From Manis javanica (lineage: Eukaryota > Chordata > Mammalia > Pholidota > Manidae): DNA of 64,000 bases. The stretch spans positions 144,505,173 to 144,569,172 of the forward strand of contig NC_133156.1 of NCBI RefSeq assembly GCF_040802235.1, written 5' to 3'. The notes beneath the pieces are model-generated. The model did no database searches. It was not told the DNA's origin and saw only the letters and a program-made list of their open reading frames with translations. A program made the translations under genes and the position numbers. Each line of letters starts with the position of its first letter. Positions within the stretch are counted from its first letter, which is position 1. Positions 11,936 through 25,470 of this stretch are shown one piece after another.

Positions 11936-14900
11936 AATCCTTCTGGTGCTAAGAACATACATATATTTAATTAGGTGAAAGCGAAGCCCATGTGTATGAA
12001 TGGTGAAAACTATCTCAACCAAAAAAGTCAGTTGAGTAGTTTTGGAGCAGGAACATGTTTGTGTGAGATAATAATGTAGTCAGTAGCCATTGCATTAATG
12101 AATTTCTTCTGTGTTAGATATGAGCATCAATCTGTCCTCCAAGGGGCACCCAATTATTTCTGGAAGTTCTTAGAGGGTGCCACACTGCAAAGCCCCTTGA
12201 GGACCATCCGGCTGACCAGCTTCATTAGAACACTGAAACCTACAGGGTCTCATACTGCTGAACATCTGTAGGCTGGTGCTGGGCAGAGGCTTAGAGGGAG
12301 AGGGGGCCTCCCCCAACACTCAGAGGTGACCTTGAAAGGCTGGTGATGAAAGAAAATTCTCTGAGTGAGACTGTAATGTTGTATCTGTACCTTTCAAGTG
12401 TTACCAGTTACAAAACTCCAGCTTCATTTGTAAACGAAGTTTGGGTCTCTACTTCTCAGTCAACTGGTCATAAATTCCCAAGAAGCTGCAGGAGTGAGTT
12501 GAAGGAAAGTAAGCAACAGATAGAGGATTCTGAGCCTCCTGCTCATGGGAAAAAATTACCATAAAAATTTGTTACAGAAAATCATAGTAACTCATTGAAA
12601 ACAATTATACAGATAATTCAGTAGTCTTAAGAGAAATCTCCAGGTCAATTAAAAACTGAGTTAAACTAACCTGTACAAAACTAGTTCTCTTTGAAAACTA
12701 ATTATCCAATAAACCCAGTTATTAAGATAAAACGTACTGTACTTATCAATGGCAGGAAAGCAATACACTCATGTTCTATTATGTAAAACTTCTTTTTGTC
12801 CAGTGGCAGCACTGTGACCTGGGGATGTTTGGAGGAAGGGCTGATTCTACTCCAGGAAGAGGCAAAGGCCTGGTATGGGTCAAAGGACTGTTTGAAGAAC
12901 TATTGAAGGTATAACGATCATCTCATCTCATAAATTTCCAAGGCAGGACATGCCCTTCAGCACCAGATTGCAGGAAGTAGGATGGCTTCTCTGACCAGCC
13001 CCTAATTACAGAATCAACTTAATAATAGAAATAAGAGAACAGCAATCATCCTGATGGACAGCAATGTCCACACCCTGGATTAGGAAGCAAATGTAAAAGA
13101 GGAGTGGGAAAAAAAATCATATGCAGGGAAACAGAAGAAAACATGTAGAGTTGTATAGCGTGAAGGACTTTTCTCTTCCCTTCTTTTCAGAGCGGTGTAT
13201 GTTTGTTGGACGAACAAGCTGACGTGATCTAGCTGCATCCTTCCTTCATAATGCAGGCTCTCCAGAGGCTGAATGCTTGGTATCTCTAGTTCGAAAAGTC
13301 TTTGGCAGAATTTCTGTTTTACATGTGCATGAAACAGAGTAAATGCTGGTGGTTTCCATGCAAGGAACATTCCCATCCTCCTTGAATATCTTTCCAAGTA
13401 TTAAGTCTTGTGACCCATTCTGATTTTCTTGCTCTCCTTGCAGTTGGTTGAGAAGCTGCATCTGAATTCTCCTAAGGTTGAGAGGTTCTGTCTTGGTAGG
13501 TAGCCTGGGAAGCTCTCAACTATTGACTGTTCCTTGTACACATTACATTATCTACAGATTTTTCTTTCAGTCCTGGCAAAAATATCCAACTAGTTTCTCA
13601 CAAATCTGATTTAATTGGCCATCAGTGTTTTTGTTCTTTTTAACTGCTGTTTAATCTTCACTACCATTCATTTGTTCTGCATTTCCCCCACCCTGATGAA
13701 GACAATATCTAAGGACTTAATTTAAAGTACATGAAATTATATTTAAAATCGCTGTTCCCAATGTCATTGTTTTTGTATAGGTTAGGTTACTGGGTAGTTG
13801 AAGCAATTAAATTGTCTTGAATCCTCCACTTCACATGCTGTGTATGTGTTATTAATGTCAATCATCCTGTTCCAGGGTAGAAAGCATTTTATGAACTAAA
13901 ACCTCATTCAGAGTTCATTAGCTCAGTGTTCACAGTAGTCAAGTATACTGTGCTGAGCATTACCTTGGTAGTCTCTATGAAAAAAGAAGGCACTAAAAAA
14001 AAATAATGCATATAAAGAATATTTTTCCAAGTTAACAGTGACATCATACAAGTTTTCCTGGCTTTGCTTCAGGAATATTTTAAACTCCAACATGGAAATG
14101 TAACACAAAATAAGATGTAAGTGCCTGGTAGGAATAAAATCCAAATGTTTACAAGGAATTTATAATATTCTAGGCACTGTGCAGGATGAGCACAATGGTG
14201 AATACTCTGGCATCCTTAATTAGGGAGAGACCATATTCTAAAAGGAAAAACAGATATGTATGTCATTACTTAAGTAAGAAAATCTATAATAAAGATGTTA
14301 ATAAAATGCTACAGCTATACAAAGAAATGATGGATAAAGAGGCATCATAGGGGATATCTGAGCTGGGGCTTTAAAAATAGCTTGAGATTTAAAAGGAACA
14401 CCAGAGGACATTTTTTAGAAGTTTCCTGGATAAAAGGGTGTATGAGTAGGTGCGTGAAATGCTCAGACGCAGGCAAAGCACTGTGGGGGCCTCCAGGGCA
14501 GGGAAGCCTTTGAATTCAGGGCTCAAATGCTGCTAACACTGTGTGTTGGGTACCCCAAAACCACTTGACGATCCCCCATATCATACTCTGCATTCAGTAA
14601 AGAACTGTCAGAGCATTTTAAGCAGACGGGTGTTGTTTCCAATTTCAGGTCAGAAAAATGATCAGGACAGAAACTCCTATGGTTGGAAGGGAAGGGAGAC
14701 TTGAGCTCCCACTCCCTTGGTAGAAGGGTTTTTGTGAGGGGCGGAAAGAGGAGGATCAAAGAAGGCCTCGGCGTTAGAGCCGACAGGCTGAGTGGAAGGC
14801 AGACAAGGACATCTGCAGGTAGAGAATGTGGGTGTCCTTGGGATGCCATGTGTTTTAGGCCCCTGAGGAAATCCAGGAGGGGGCCGGAGTCCAGAAGGGG

Positions 14901-15825
14901 GCAGCGGTACCCATTTGCCTTCCTTTTCACCCGGTGCTGGCAGACACCTCTGCGAATGGCATGAGGGCATCCAGGCCCTCAAAGTGTGTCAAGCAGAGCC
15001 CAGAGCGTCAGGGGCAGGGCCTGTGAGCCCCTGTGTGAGGGCCGGCCAGCCATGGAAGTGGAGATTTAGCAAGGGTCCCAGGCAAATCCAGAGAGGGAGA
15101 AACCATGTGGAGGGAACTGCACTCGGGAAGGAACTGAAGTTGTAAATGTCCTGGACGAAGGAGATGAGAAATGGTGAGGATGGAAAGCAGACTTAAAAAA
15201 AAAATTATGTTAGGAAATCCAAGGAGTTGTTGAGCCGGAAAGAGACATGGAAGCTCAGTCACTGCGAGTTGTGATTGGAGGAAGGTGGAAGCTCCCACTG
15301 GGATTCAACGGCCTGGTGCGAATCCAGGCATGGGAAGCTGGATGGGACGCCAGACTCGGAGATGCTCAGAGAAGTAGGTGTGCCCAGGACAACAGGAGGG
15401 AGGGAGACGGGCAGCTTTTGAAATAAGAAGCAGGTGATTTTAATAAGCAGTTAGATGAACTCCCTCCACTAAGGAAGGGAGACCATGGCAATGGGTGCCT
15501 GCTCTGTGTAGACTCTCCACAATTTCACAGAATGATGCCGGGTGTGCGAGGCAGAGAAGGCAAAATGAGGAGACCCCTCAGGCAGTGCACACCCCGATAT
15601 GTCAGAAGATGTCCATTAACACGGGGGAGTCACAGGCTGGGGTCTGTGGTCAGGCAGAGGGGCACTCAGCTGGGGGGCTGGGATGTGTCAGGGGCGAGCC
15701 AGGGGGTTATCATGGATCATACAAAGCCTTATATATTTGGCCTTTTATTTTAAAATTAAGGACCACTGAAGGACTTTGGAATTATTTTTATAATTTTTAT
15801 TATAGGAAGGATATTCTGACAGGTA
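11936..15825. other. no gene seen; unassigned intergenic DNA
   Basis: Several 70-135 codon open frames occur on both strands (13080-13461, 14523-15298) without a recognisable domain or start context. The 14.3-15.8 kb part is moderately GC-rich and purine-rich on the plus strand and has the feel of an old repeat, but I cannot name it. Confidence 0.35.
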
Positions 15826-16130
15826 CTGTGATGGTTGATTTTATGTTGATTGATTGAGCTTTAGGATGGTTGGTTGACATTATTTGTGGGTATGTCTTTG
15901 AGGGTGTTTAGGGAAGAGATTACCTTTTGATCAGTGGACTGAGTAAGGAAGATCCCCTCACCAATTGAGGGGATCTCATCCAATGTGTTGAGGGCCCAAA
16001 CAGAATAAAAGGGCAGAGAAAGGGTGAATTTCCTTTGCCTTCTTGAGCTGGGTCACCCATTTCCTGCCCTTGAAATCAGAGACCCTGGTTCGCAGGGCTT
16101 CAGGCCCCAGGACTTATGCCTGATCTCTCC
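15826..16130 (+). repeat. old interspersed LTR-like repeat, family uncertain
   Basis: The start 'tgtgatggttgattttatgt' and the later 'ggggatctcatccaatgtgt' and 'gggcccaaacagaataaaa' follow a well-known common mammalian repeat that begins 'tgatggttaattttatgt'. I cannot assign the exact family. A perfect 10-bp inverted repeat with a 5-nt loop lies inside it at 15951-15975. Confidence 0.45.
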
Positions 16131-16313
16131 CTGCCACTTCCCAGGCCTCAGACTCACACATGGCACTGTGGCAACAATGGGCCTGGGTCTCACCCGGACA
16201 GTAGGAGGAAAACAATACATAAAACAGTGCCCACGGCATGACGCCATTTCTGTAATGTTCAAAATCAGATAAAACTGAGTGAAATACTAGAAGCCAAGAG
16301 CACAATTAACTTA

Positions 16314-16336
16314 ATGTGGCACTCTGAGTGCCACAT
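16314..16336. repeat. perfect 10-bp hairpin, 3-nt loop
   Basis: ATGTGGCACT and AGTGCCACAT are exact inverted repeats separated by CTG. No promoter, T-run or gene end lies beside it. Confidence 0.6.
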
Positions 16337-16339
16337 GGC

Positions 16340-18715
16340 AGTAGAAGGCTTAGGTGGTGCTGGAAGGTTCTTTATCTTAATTTGGGTGCTAGTTTCATAG
16401 GACATTCATTGTGTAAAACTCACTGAGGTGCACACATCTGATGTGCAAGGTTTTTGAATATTACATTTCAGTAAAACAGCTACTTAAAAAGAAATGTTTA
16501 AAAATTTTAAAGTATGTTTTAAAATTTCTGCTGAAGTACCTAATAAGGAACTTCATTATTCACATGCTAATTAAGAGCTCTCCCTAATTAGGAAATATTG
16601 GCCTCTACTCTCTTTTCTCAAGATGCATATTTTCAGTCTAGTCAGTTTTGCTTATTGCTCTTCCCTAAAAGTGGAAATTATTTTATCACAAAGGCAAGCC
16701 TTTCTAGCAGATTATTTTGGGTGATCTCATCTAATTATTTTGGTTATTTCGATGTTCAGAGCTAGCATTTTCTGGTTCAGACCCAAGAAAGTATACCTCA
16801 CCTGCATTCGCAGTGTCGAAAATCGTCTTCAACAGCACTTTAGTGTCTGTGTCAGAGCTCTCTGGCCGTGAAAGAATCATGCCTCTCCCACAATGTAGCT
16901 ATTTTTGCTGGTCCCTTTTTATCTAAATGGGGCCACTGACTTCTAGCAAATTGAATGTGGGCAGATTCCTCCAGGCCTGACCCTTAAAATGTTTAAGACA
17001 GATGGTTCACTTTCTCTCCTCTACCGTCAGCTGAGAGGTTGTCCAGGGAAGGGTGACCTGGGAACCCATGTGTGGCATAAGGCCTGGATTCCAGTGGTAT
17101 GGGCCCCTGAAGGTCTGCACGAAGCTGAATGTGCCCGCTGTACTTTACAGGAGCAAGAAACGATTTCCTATTAGGCCAAGTCCGTGTGATTTCAGGCTCA
17201 TGTTTGTCCTCTACATATTTTGCTTGTATTACTCAAAATAGCTGCAAATTGTGCACTCAGAATATTCTACCTGGTTTGCTCACCGGACCTTTGGTTTTCA
17301 CAGCCCAGAATTTCCATACTCTACACACCAGCTAAGCAGTCTCTCTCTGAGTTGGTCATTATAATCTGAGTTACATTCAGACCCGCCCGCTTAGTTTGAA
17401 GTCCATTATTAGCTCATCTTGTAAGAAGAACAAAGCAACCCACCTGTGCAGAGAGAGAGCCTTTCAGGGGTTCAAATGTTGGTCTTCCTTGATCTGTTGC
17501 TTTGCACATTCATTTTGAATGCAACATCAGTTAAGGGAGAATGATTGATGGGTATCAGTTCTCAGAGAGGGACCCAGCCTCTAAATGGTTCATTGTGGTC
17601 CCTATAATTAAAACCCTTCGGGTGCATACAACCTGCATGCAGGATGCCTGTGTTTAGTGGTGTCTTTTGCTATGAGAGTGTAGCTGTCATAAAGAAGGAC
17701 TGAGCCAGGGTGTGCAGAGCATGCCGCTCGAGGGCTCAGTGGGTGGCTGCTGCGTCTTTCGGCAGAACGCCAGGCCTGGGTAGTGGGGACTTCCATCCAT
17801 TCCAGTGGCAATGACTTTATTTCTCTTCTAATGAAATTGGTCCCCACACAACTGCTGAGCTCTGTGATAAAGCCTGCCTGCTCCTAACCCCAATTTGTTT
17901 CAGATCCATTTAAAAGAGGAAGGATTCTTAGGACGATAAAATGTTTCCAAATTTGATTTTGAGTTTTCTCTCAGCCAGCATATCTAGCAAGATGAAGGCT
18001 CCTGAACATTCTCTCCTGCTCTTCCATTGAGGGAAACATGCATGGGGTGAAGTGCTCCAGCCCTTGGTGTGCAGCTCAGTTAAATCTACATATTTACATG
18101 CAGGGGACTAGAGGACATCCTGCCCTGGAAGGCCCTCCTGAAGGCGACTACTGGTTTGGCTTCTATTACAACAGAAGATAAGTCAAAACCAGTTTCCAAA
18201 CATTCATCTAACATTCATCTCATGTTTGCTGACATCTCCACTCATAGCTTTAGAAAGTTCTTCCTTATGATTTAGTGGTCCAATCCTCTTTTTCTTCTTT
18301 AATGGTTACCACTGGTTTTATGTGCATTCAACGTGGCTTAGCAAATTTTAAAGGAAACTATTTAGAATTCAGAAAGTGTTGAAAAAAGACCCTTAAGGCA
18401 GGTGTAAGAGATTAGTAAAATAAGGCTGAAGGATATTTCACTTGGTAGAAGCCCACAACATCCCCAGCTGCCAGGGCCTCGGTATCAGCATGTAGTGAGT
18501 CTGCAAATCCATGCCCTGCTGTGTTCAGCATAAGTTGGAGCCACAGGGAGGCACAGCCACCATGGCCGTCTCTGATGGTCCTCAATCTGCCACTGACTGC
18601 ATCCTGAATTCTGGAAACCTGATGATAAAGGTTTGTCATTTCTACAGCCTAACAGCTTAAATGAAGTTACATGCAGTTCATCCACCTTCCTCTGATCCTT
18701 ATTTACTGCCTTTTA
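16340..18715. other. no gene seen; unassigned intergenic DNA
   Basis: Short open frames only, none with a recognisable domain. No repeat family identified. Confidence 0.35.
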
Positions 18716-18951
18716 GCTCTATCTTAAGTCTTTTTAAAAAAATTTTTTATTAAGGTATTATTGATATACACTCTTATGAAGGTTTCACATGAAAAAACAA
18801 TGTGGTTACTACATTTACCCATATTATCAAGTTCCCCCAATACCCCCATGCAGTCACTGTCCATCGGTGTAGTAAGATGCCACAGATTCACTATTTGCCT
18901 TCTCTGTGCTGCACTGTTCTCTCCATGATCTCCTGCTCTATCATAAGTCTT
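18716..18951 (-). mobile_element. 5'-truncated LINE-1 3' UTR insertion with target duplication
   Basis: About 200 bp of LINE-1 3' UTR in antisense begin after a degenerate T/A run (18733-18750) that represents the poly(A) tail. The same 3' UTR type ends the larger LINE-1 at 36.8 kb ('attgatatacactcttatg', 'aacaatgtggtta', 'gtagtaag.tgccacag'). The insert is flanked by a 17-bp direct repeat, gctctatcttaagtctt (18716-18732) and gctctatcataagtctt (18935-18951), with one mismatch, as expected from target-primed reverse transcription. It sits within an older antisense LINE-1. Confidence 0.85.
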
Positions 18952-20206
18952 GAAACAAAGTAGTGTAAATTGCTCAGTTTGGTAGTCCTTTGTGAAAATT
19001 GTTTGGGCTATTCTAACATGTCCATTTCCACTTACATTTTAGAAAAAGTTTGACATATTTCCTTGGAAACCTACTAGAATTTGATATGGAGCTCCCTGGA
19101 ATCCATAGATCATTCAAGGGGAATTGGTATGTTGCCAATACAGAGCTTTCCAATCCAGTGACAAGTATGCCTTTTCATTTATACAGTCTTTACTTTCCCT
19201 CAACAATGATTTATAGTGTTCAGGCCATCACTCTTCAGTATTTTCATAATGTTTGTCTTTGTTTCATGTTTTTGATGTAATTGTGAATGATTGTTCTAAA
19301 TTTCTCTTTCAAGTGTTCATTTGTGTATCTACATCTATAACTTATATTTGTATGTTACCTATTTATTTTTGTATCTTGTGACCCCAATAACATCACTTAA
19401 CAGTTTGCTCACTTTTGTGCAAATTTCTTAGGCTATTCCATGTCATGAGTTCATGTTATCTCTGAGTAATGACAATTGTTCTTCCTCCTTTCCATTCTAT
19501 ATTTAAAAACTGTCTTTTCCTTGCATTATTTCAATGGTTGGGATCTTGCATATAATGCTTAGTAGAACTGGTGAGAGCAGATATATCTGAGGGAATTCTT
19601 TTTCTGCCTCTCTTGAAATGGTCATATACATTTTCTTCTGCGTTCTCTCAGTATGGAGAATTTAAATGATTGGTTTTGGATTGGTAAATCAACTTTACAT
19701 GCCCAGAAATAACTTCAGTTAGCCATGATGTACTATGCTTTTTATCTGTTTCTGTATTGGTTTTACTTAATAATATTTTGTCAAATGTTTTACATACATG
19801 TTCTTGAGTGTCATATGATTCTTGAGAGTTTTATTTGCCTGGTTGTGATCATGGGGCAATAGTACCTTAAAAAAGGATTCATAAAATGTTTTGTTCTTTT
19901 AGTTTTTTAAAATACTGAGTAATATTGGTATTACTTTTTTTTTTCTTAATGACTGAATCACCAGTAAGGCTACCCAGGACTGCTGTGTCTTTGTAAAAAG
20001 GCTTTTAGTTACAAATTCAATTTCCTTAATAGGTACAGGGCTATTCAAATATACCACTTGTTTTTGCATCAGTTTTATTATCTTTTGAGAAATATATCTG
20101 TTTATTTAGGCTGCCTATTTTTTTGGCATAAATTTGTTCATAATATTATCTCATATCCTGCTAGTGTCTGCTGAATCTCTAGTGATACTTCTTCTATTTC
20201 TAATGG
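18952..20206 (-). repeat. ancient LINE-1 ORF2, antisense, first part
   Basis: The order of phrases ('tgtttgggctattctaacat', 'cctcaacaatgatttatagt', 'taatgcttagtagaactggt') follows antisense L1 ORF2. Many stops. It continues beyond the MaLR LTR inserted at 20207. Confidence 0.65.
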
Positions 20207-20601
20207 TGGTAGCTATGGATGGGATGATTGTCCCAAAATTCGTATGTTGAAGTCCTAATGCTCAATGATACTGTATTTGGAAATGGGGGCCTTTAAGGAG
20301 GAAATTTATAAGTCATATGAGTAGGGCCCTAATCCCATGCCAGCCGTGTCCCTATAAGAAGAGGATGGGAGACTGGAGATCTCGCTTGCTGTCCCTCTGC
20401 ACAGGCATAGGGGAGAGGCCTTGTAGGGATCAGTGAGAAGGCGGCTGCCTACAAGTCAGGAGAGAGGCCTCACCAGAAACCAACCCTGACTGCACCTTCT
20501 TGACCTTGGACTTCTAGCCTCCAGAACATGAGGCAATGTATTCGTTGTTGAAGCCACCCAGCCTTGGTACATTGTCACGGCACCCTGAGCAAACTAAGAC
20601 A
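20207..20601 (+). mobile_element. MLT1-type MaLR solo LTR
   Basis: About 395 bp starting TGGTAGCTATGG and ending CTAAGACA. Inside are the MLT1 hallmarks 'cccaaaattcgtatgttgaa', 'gggccctaatcccatg', 'ctcaccagaaaccaaccctg', 'tggacttctagcctccagaa' and 'aagccacccagccttggtac'. The flanking LINE-1 sequence resumes directly after it, so it inserted into that LINE-1. I could not find a clean 5-bp target duplication, which fits its age. Confidence 0.85.
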
Positions 20602-21000
20602 ATGTTGATATTTTTTTTCCTTCATTAGTGAAGCTAGAGTTTTACAAGTTTATTCATATATTCTAAGATCCACGTTTTGGCTTTATTATTTTTCTCTTCT
20701 GTTTTTGTTCCTGTTTCATTGTTTCAACTGTTTATTATAATTTCCTTTAGTACACTTATTCTGGGTAAAGCTGCTCTTCTTTTTCTAGCTTCTTCAGGTG
20801 GGAGCTTATGCCATTGATTGTGAACATTTTCCACTTAATGTACTTTCTGAAATATTGGGTATATGTGTCCTTTCATCCTGTGTATAAGTACTTCCATTTA
20901 TGTTACATATTAATGTTTCTTTTCTTCTTTTCATCCTGTTTTTTTCTTTGAGAATAAGTGATTAATATTTAATATCCTATTTTGTTTCCACTTTTGGACT
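20602..21000 (-). repeat. ancient LINE-1 ORF2, antisense, continuation
   Basis: 'agctagagttttacaagttt', 'ccacgttttggctttattat' and 'tgctcttctttttctagctt' continue the antisense L1 order interrupted by the MLT1 LTR. The distal limit is uncertain; weak similarity may extend to about 21.4 kb. Confidence 0.6.
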
Positions 21001-24000
21001 ATTTACCAAGTCTGTTTCATTTATTTATTTTTAATAATTGCTTTAAGGTTTATTGATGTATTTACACTGCCACGGGCTACTTCTAAATTATATTTTAGTT
21101 TCAAGTATAGTGTGAGAGCCATGCAAAATTTACTCTCACTCTGTTCCTTCCAGTTTATATGCTTAATGCTTTCACACATTTTACTTCTACATATGTTATA
21201 AACTTCAAAGTACACAGTTAGTATTTTTCACTTCAAAAAGTGGTTCTCTACATGTGACGTGGCTTCTCCTGTGGTTCACAAGGTCATTTCAGAATATCCC
21301 TGAGATTGAAACCATTTTCATCATTATAAAAGACTACTTGTCTTTCTTATTCTCCTTCTTCCATAATAAGACTTTTCCAAAGGCTGTGTTATATGTGGTG
21401 TTGCCACAAAATGAATGTAAGGATAGGATATTTTAGCTGTCTTTTATTAAGTTAGGCATTAAAGAGATTTGCAAACATTAAAAAATGCCACCCTGCTCAC
21501 TAATTTTTTTCTCTTTTAGAAATGTGGTTATTTTTCTTAAAAAATTACTTTGTTACTATAACATGAGTTTATTAGTACTTAAAAAATAAACATTTTCATT
21601 AATTATATGAATAAGTATATGTCAGTTTTAATTTCTAACATGACAAATATTGGCAGATATGATCCACATAAACAAAGCTCTTGGGCATTCTCAGTAAATT
21701 TTAAGAATATAATGGTGTCCTGAGACAAAAATATCTCAGAATTGCTTTTTTAACTGTTAATCATATTTTAAGTGTATTACAAAAAAAGTATCTTATTTGC
21801 TCATGTGTTCACCATTGCCAAGGCTCTACATTCCTTTTTGCAGACCCAAGTTCACATTCAGTATTATTCTATCTCAACTAGAAGAAATTTCCTTATTTTG
21901 TAGAGGATATCTTGCAAAAAAAATTATCTCTGCTTTTGTGTGACTAAGCATGTCCTCATTTTGCTTTCCGATTGGAAATGTAGTGAGCTGTGGATTTCTC
22001 TGCTGGCATCTCCTCCCAGCTATTCATGATGCTCACTGTATCATGTTCCCCTAGCCCTCCTCTAGCTGCTGGGAATAGCTACTTGAGAAGGTTAATGTGA
22101 ACAGTGTGTTAAGAAAAGAAGGCAGTTGGAATGAGAGGAGAGAGAAAAAGTATTAACTCTGCATCTAATTCAATGTGAAAACTGCCCTTTTTACCAATTC
22201 ATGTTCCATTAGCAGAAGCTAGGGTATTTCAATCCTAATGTTGAGTTGCATTATTAACTTTGCAATTTTCAACTAGCCTCAAGTCTTTAAAACCTTTGCT
22301 CAGGAATTTTTAGTTGAATTAAAAATCCTTAGTTCAGTGGCATTATATGGTTTTGAGAAAAATACATAAATAAGCAGATGGGTGACCTTTCTCATTGTTT
22401 TTCCCTAGTATTTATTCTGCTAAACTGATACCAGAAATCCTTAATAGAAAATGACAATTCATGATAAAATGTCACACTATTATTATGCAGGTGACATTTG
22501 AACATAGGTGTTTACTTAGAAACCTTAAAAGAGACAGATCTTTTCTCCTTGACACTGAGAACTTTGAACCTATTCTATGCAAAATCTAGAATTTTCAAAA
22601 AAAAAAAAGAGAACAAATCCATGTGCTGGGGGAGAAGACAAGGTACCTATCCAGGACCATCAGATACCAACTGAAATAAATGTATGTTTCCCAGGGGGTG
22701 TGCTGTGCTCCCCACCCTGCCCTCTAGAGGGAGCAGCACCTTGTAGGAGAGGTGGGGAATCAGTGGGAAGAGAGCAAAATGGTCTAATGGATCTTTGGTC
22801 CATTTCAGCTCTGTGTTCTAGGTTTCCTCACCATAACCATCCTCCTGACAAGGGTATTCCTAGGAGAGCTTTGGCATCAGTAAGGCAGGTTGACTCCACG
22901 TGCTCTCTGCTGTCCAGGCAGGTGCCGTCCGCTGTGGGCACAGACACCCCAGCCCTGCTGGCTTCTCTGCCCACAAGCACCCATCCCAAAGCCCTGCCTT
23001 CCCCCCAAGTGCTTCCCTCTATCAACCCATATCCCGACTCAGCACTCAGCACGCATCCTAAGGACCCCATCTCTGCAGCTGCCCTGCGGACTGCAGGGGA
23101 AGTTAGTGCTCTTTCCTCTGAAAGGCAACGGGGAACACTGCTTTTGTGTCAGTGTAACACTAGCTGGGGGCATTGTTTACCTGTCTGTGCCCCTGAGTGG
23201 TGGCTTTCAGACACCACTAGCCTGTGGGGCCAGGAGAACATGGGTTGGTGGGGAAACTTAGAAGAGCACATACTCCTGACCTCTCACTGTCCCACACGTG
23301 GGGAGATTAACCCACAGCCAACCTGCCAGAGGCAGTGTTGTGGTCCTCCAATGTTCTGCCCTTAGGGCCAGGGAGCAGGGAACATGTGTGGCTAACACCA
23401 ATGAGGCTTCTGGCTTCGGAAATGCCTTTGTTAGGAAGGACAAGAAGTAGCTGGTGACAGCCTGTCCTTCTGTTGAAGTAACTCTGCCCAGCTAAGTCAC
23501 CTCTCTAACTGAGCTCCCAACACGAGCCTCAGGGTCACCCAGATTTGTCTACTTGAAAATCAGGCCTTCACTTTATTTTTATATCCTCAGTTCCAGCACA
23601 TGGACACACAAATGCCCATGATGGGTTGGGTGATGCCAGTATCCACAGGGCATTGGCTGCTGCTGTGGACAGACCTCCACACAAACACGCAGAGCCAATG
23701 CTTAGGGTTTATAAAAAAAGTCCCTGGCATGAACTTTCATCAGAATGTTCTAAGAGATTCTTGTCTGAGTAACAGCCCAATGGGTAGTGGGTGGCACAGG
23801 CCATCTCTAAAGGTGTGCTTGGGCTGAGAACTACTCTTGACACTTGGGCCTCCCTGCCTGGCCAGTGTTCCCTCATTGGCTCCACGGGCCTCTTGGTATT
23901 GCCCACATCTGCCTTGAACATAATAGCCCCAGTGATGTCACTTTGTCACTTTTTATGTTGTGCTTATTCCTGAAAGATCCCTTGGGGATAACCAAAATAG

Positions 24001-25129
24001 AGTATTTTTTCTTTGATATTACCACATATTTCTATAAAGTAAGTATACACTGTTGAGTGTTTTGAAAGAGAAAGATGCACTTCCAGCTGTGAGTCAGGTT
24101 ATAGGACCTGCTTTGACTCTGGTAGATAACAGGATTTCAGTATCTTCAGCTCAAGAAAGAGGATGGTTTGCTTACCATGTTTGCAACTATCACTGCTGTT
24201 ATGCTAAGTTTGAAGACTGTTTCGTATTTCACCTTGTTTTGGAATATGTGAACCCAGGGCAGAGATACAAGGACCTGCATTTAAAATGACAGGAATATGG
24301 GGCAAAGGACACTGGCCATTTCAAATTCAAATTAGCCCAAGTTGGTACCAGCCAGGGGAAGAGGCTGAAGTTCCCCTTTACAACAAGTGGACTTTTCACT
24401 TCAGCATCTCAAGTTCAGCAAATGCCTTGCTGATGTGTAATTGGGAATAATGCCTCCTGTCTCTGGCTTAGTTTATGAATCTCTTCTGCATTTTTGCAGC
24501 TTCAGGTGGAGGTTCTGTTAGAGAATTAAACTTCTTCATTAGCCATACATCTTCATTAACAAGCAGCTGTGCTAAATAAACTTCGATAGTTCAATTTTTC
24601 ATGTAATTTTGCACATATACTCTCAGCTGAATGTCATCTACCTAGTTCATTGCCACAATATAACCTAATAACAAACCCCAGGTATGGAATGTTAAACCCA
24701 ATAACATTAAATCTCAAAGAAGGAAATTGACTTCCTATGCAGCTTCTTTTACAAGTTCTCTTCTCTTTCATATGCAGTTCATTGACCACAGCGTTGCAAA
24801 AAGAGTTCTCCCTGCTTCCTTGATGACTGTCCCTTAGAGTCAAAATCCTTAAAGAACATAATTGTTAATTTAGCTTCAGAAGCAGAAATCTCTGAATCAC
24901 ATGAACATCTGTGAAACTGGCCGAACCCCAGAATTTGCTAAATGAAGTCGCAAACACATGTTATAGTTGTCACACATAGAAAACAGTCTCCTTTAGTAAG
25001 TGAAGTAGGTTGCTCTATCAGGACCCTCATGATCATCATGTATTTCACTAAGCCACTCTCAGTAGATCACAAAGCATTTAGGAAGTCCCCATGGAGGTTT
25101 CAGAAATTGGGATACATTGTAGCAGTCAG
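21001..25129. other. no gene seen; unassigned intergenic DNA
   Basis: The plus-strand open frame at 22577-23365 (262 codons) is the longest non-viral one but begins on an A12-containing run, shows no domain and has the composition of non-coding GC-rich sequence. No repeat family was recognised with confidence. Confidence 0.35.
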
Positions 25130-25470
25130 AGAAACCATGTGGTAACAAACAACTCCCAAACCTCAGTGGCTGAAGCAGGTAACCTTTGTTTTTGGTTTAT
25201 ATGATGTGAGTTGGCAAGTATCCAGGGTAACCATCTAATGTCCAGATTAACAAAAGCTTCACCTGGGCCCAGGTTACTACAATTGCACAGCAGCTGAATG
25301 GGAATGTGCTAACTCATGCACAGGCTCCGAAGGCTTCTGCTGTGCAGTCGTGTAGTTCACTTCCACTCATATCTCAGGGGCCAAATCAACTCACATGCTG
25401 GCTCCTTTAAGGAAGTTCAGCTCTGAAATGTGCAGGAAGAAGGTGGACAAGACACCTTGTAAATATCTCT
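25130..25470 (+). repeat. old MLT/MER-type interspersed repeat, family uncertain
   Basis: 'aacaaacaactcccaaacct' followed by 'cagtggctgaagcaggtaac' resembles the start of a common ancient repeat ('aacaaaccaccccaaaacttagtggc'). A second likely relative lies at 35320-35650. Confidence 0.4.

Noticed and set aside
15951..15975. Perfect 10-bp inverted repeat GATCCCCTCA/TGAGGGGATC as a regulatory hairpin
   Set aside because: It lies within an old interspersed repeat and is probably a by-product of its sequence.
22577..23365. Plus-strand open frame of 262 codons, the longest outside the provirus
   Set aside because: It starts on an A-rich run, shows no domain or repeat of a known protein and overlaps open frames in other frames; it fits chance in GC-rich DNA.
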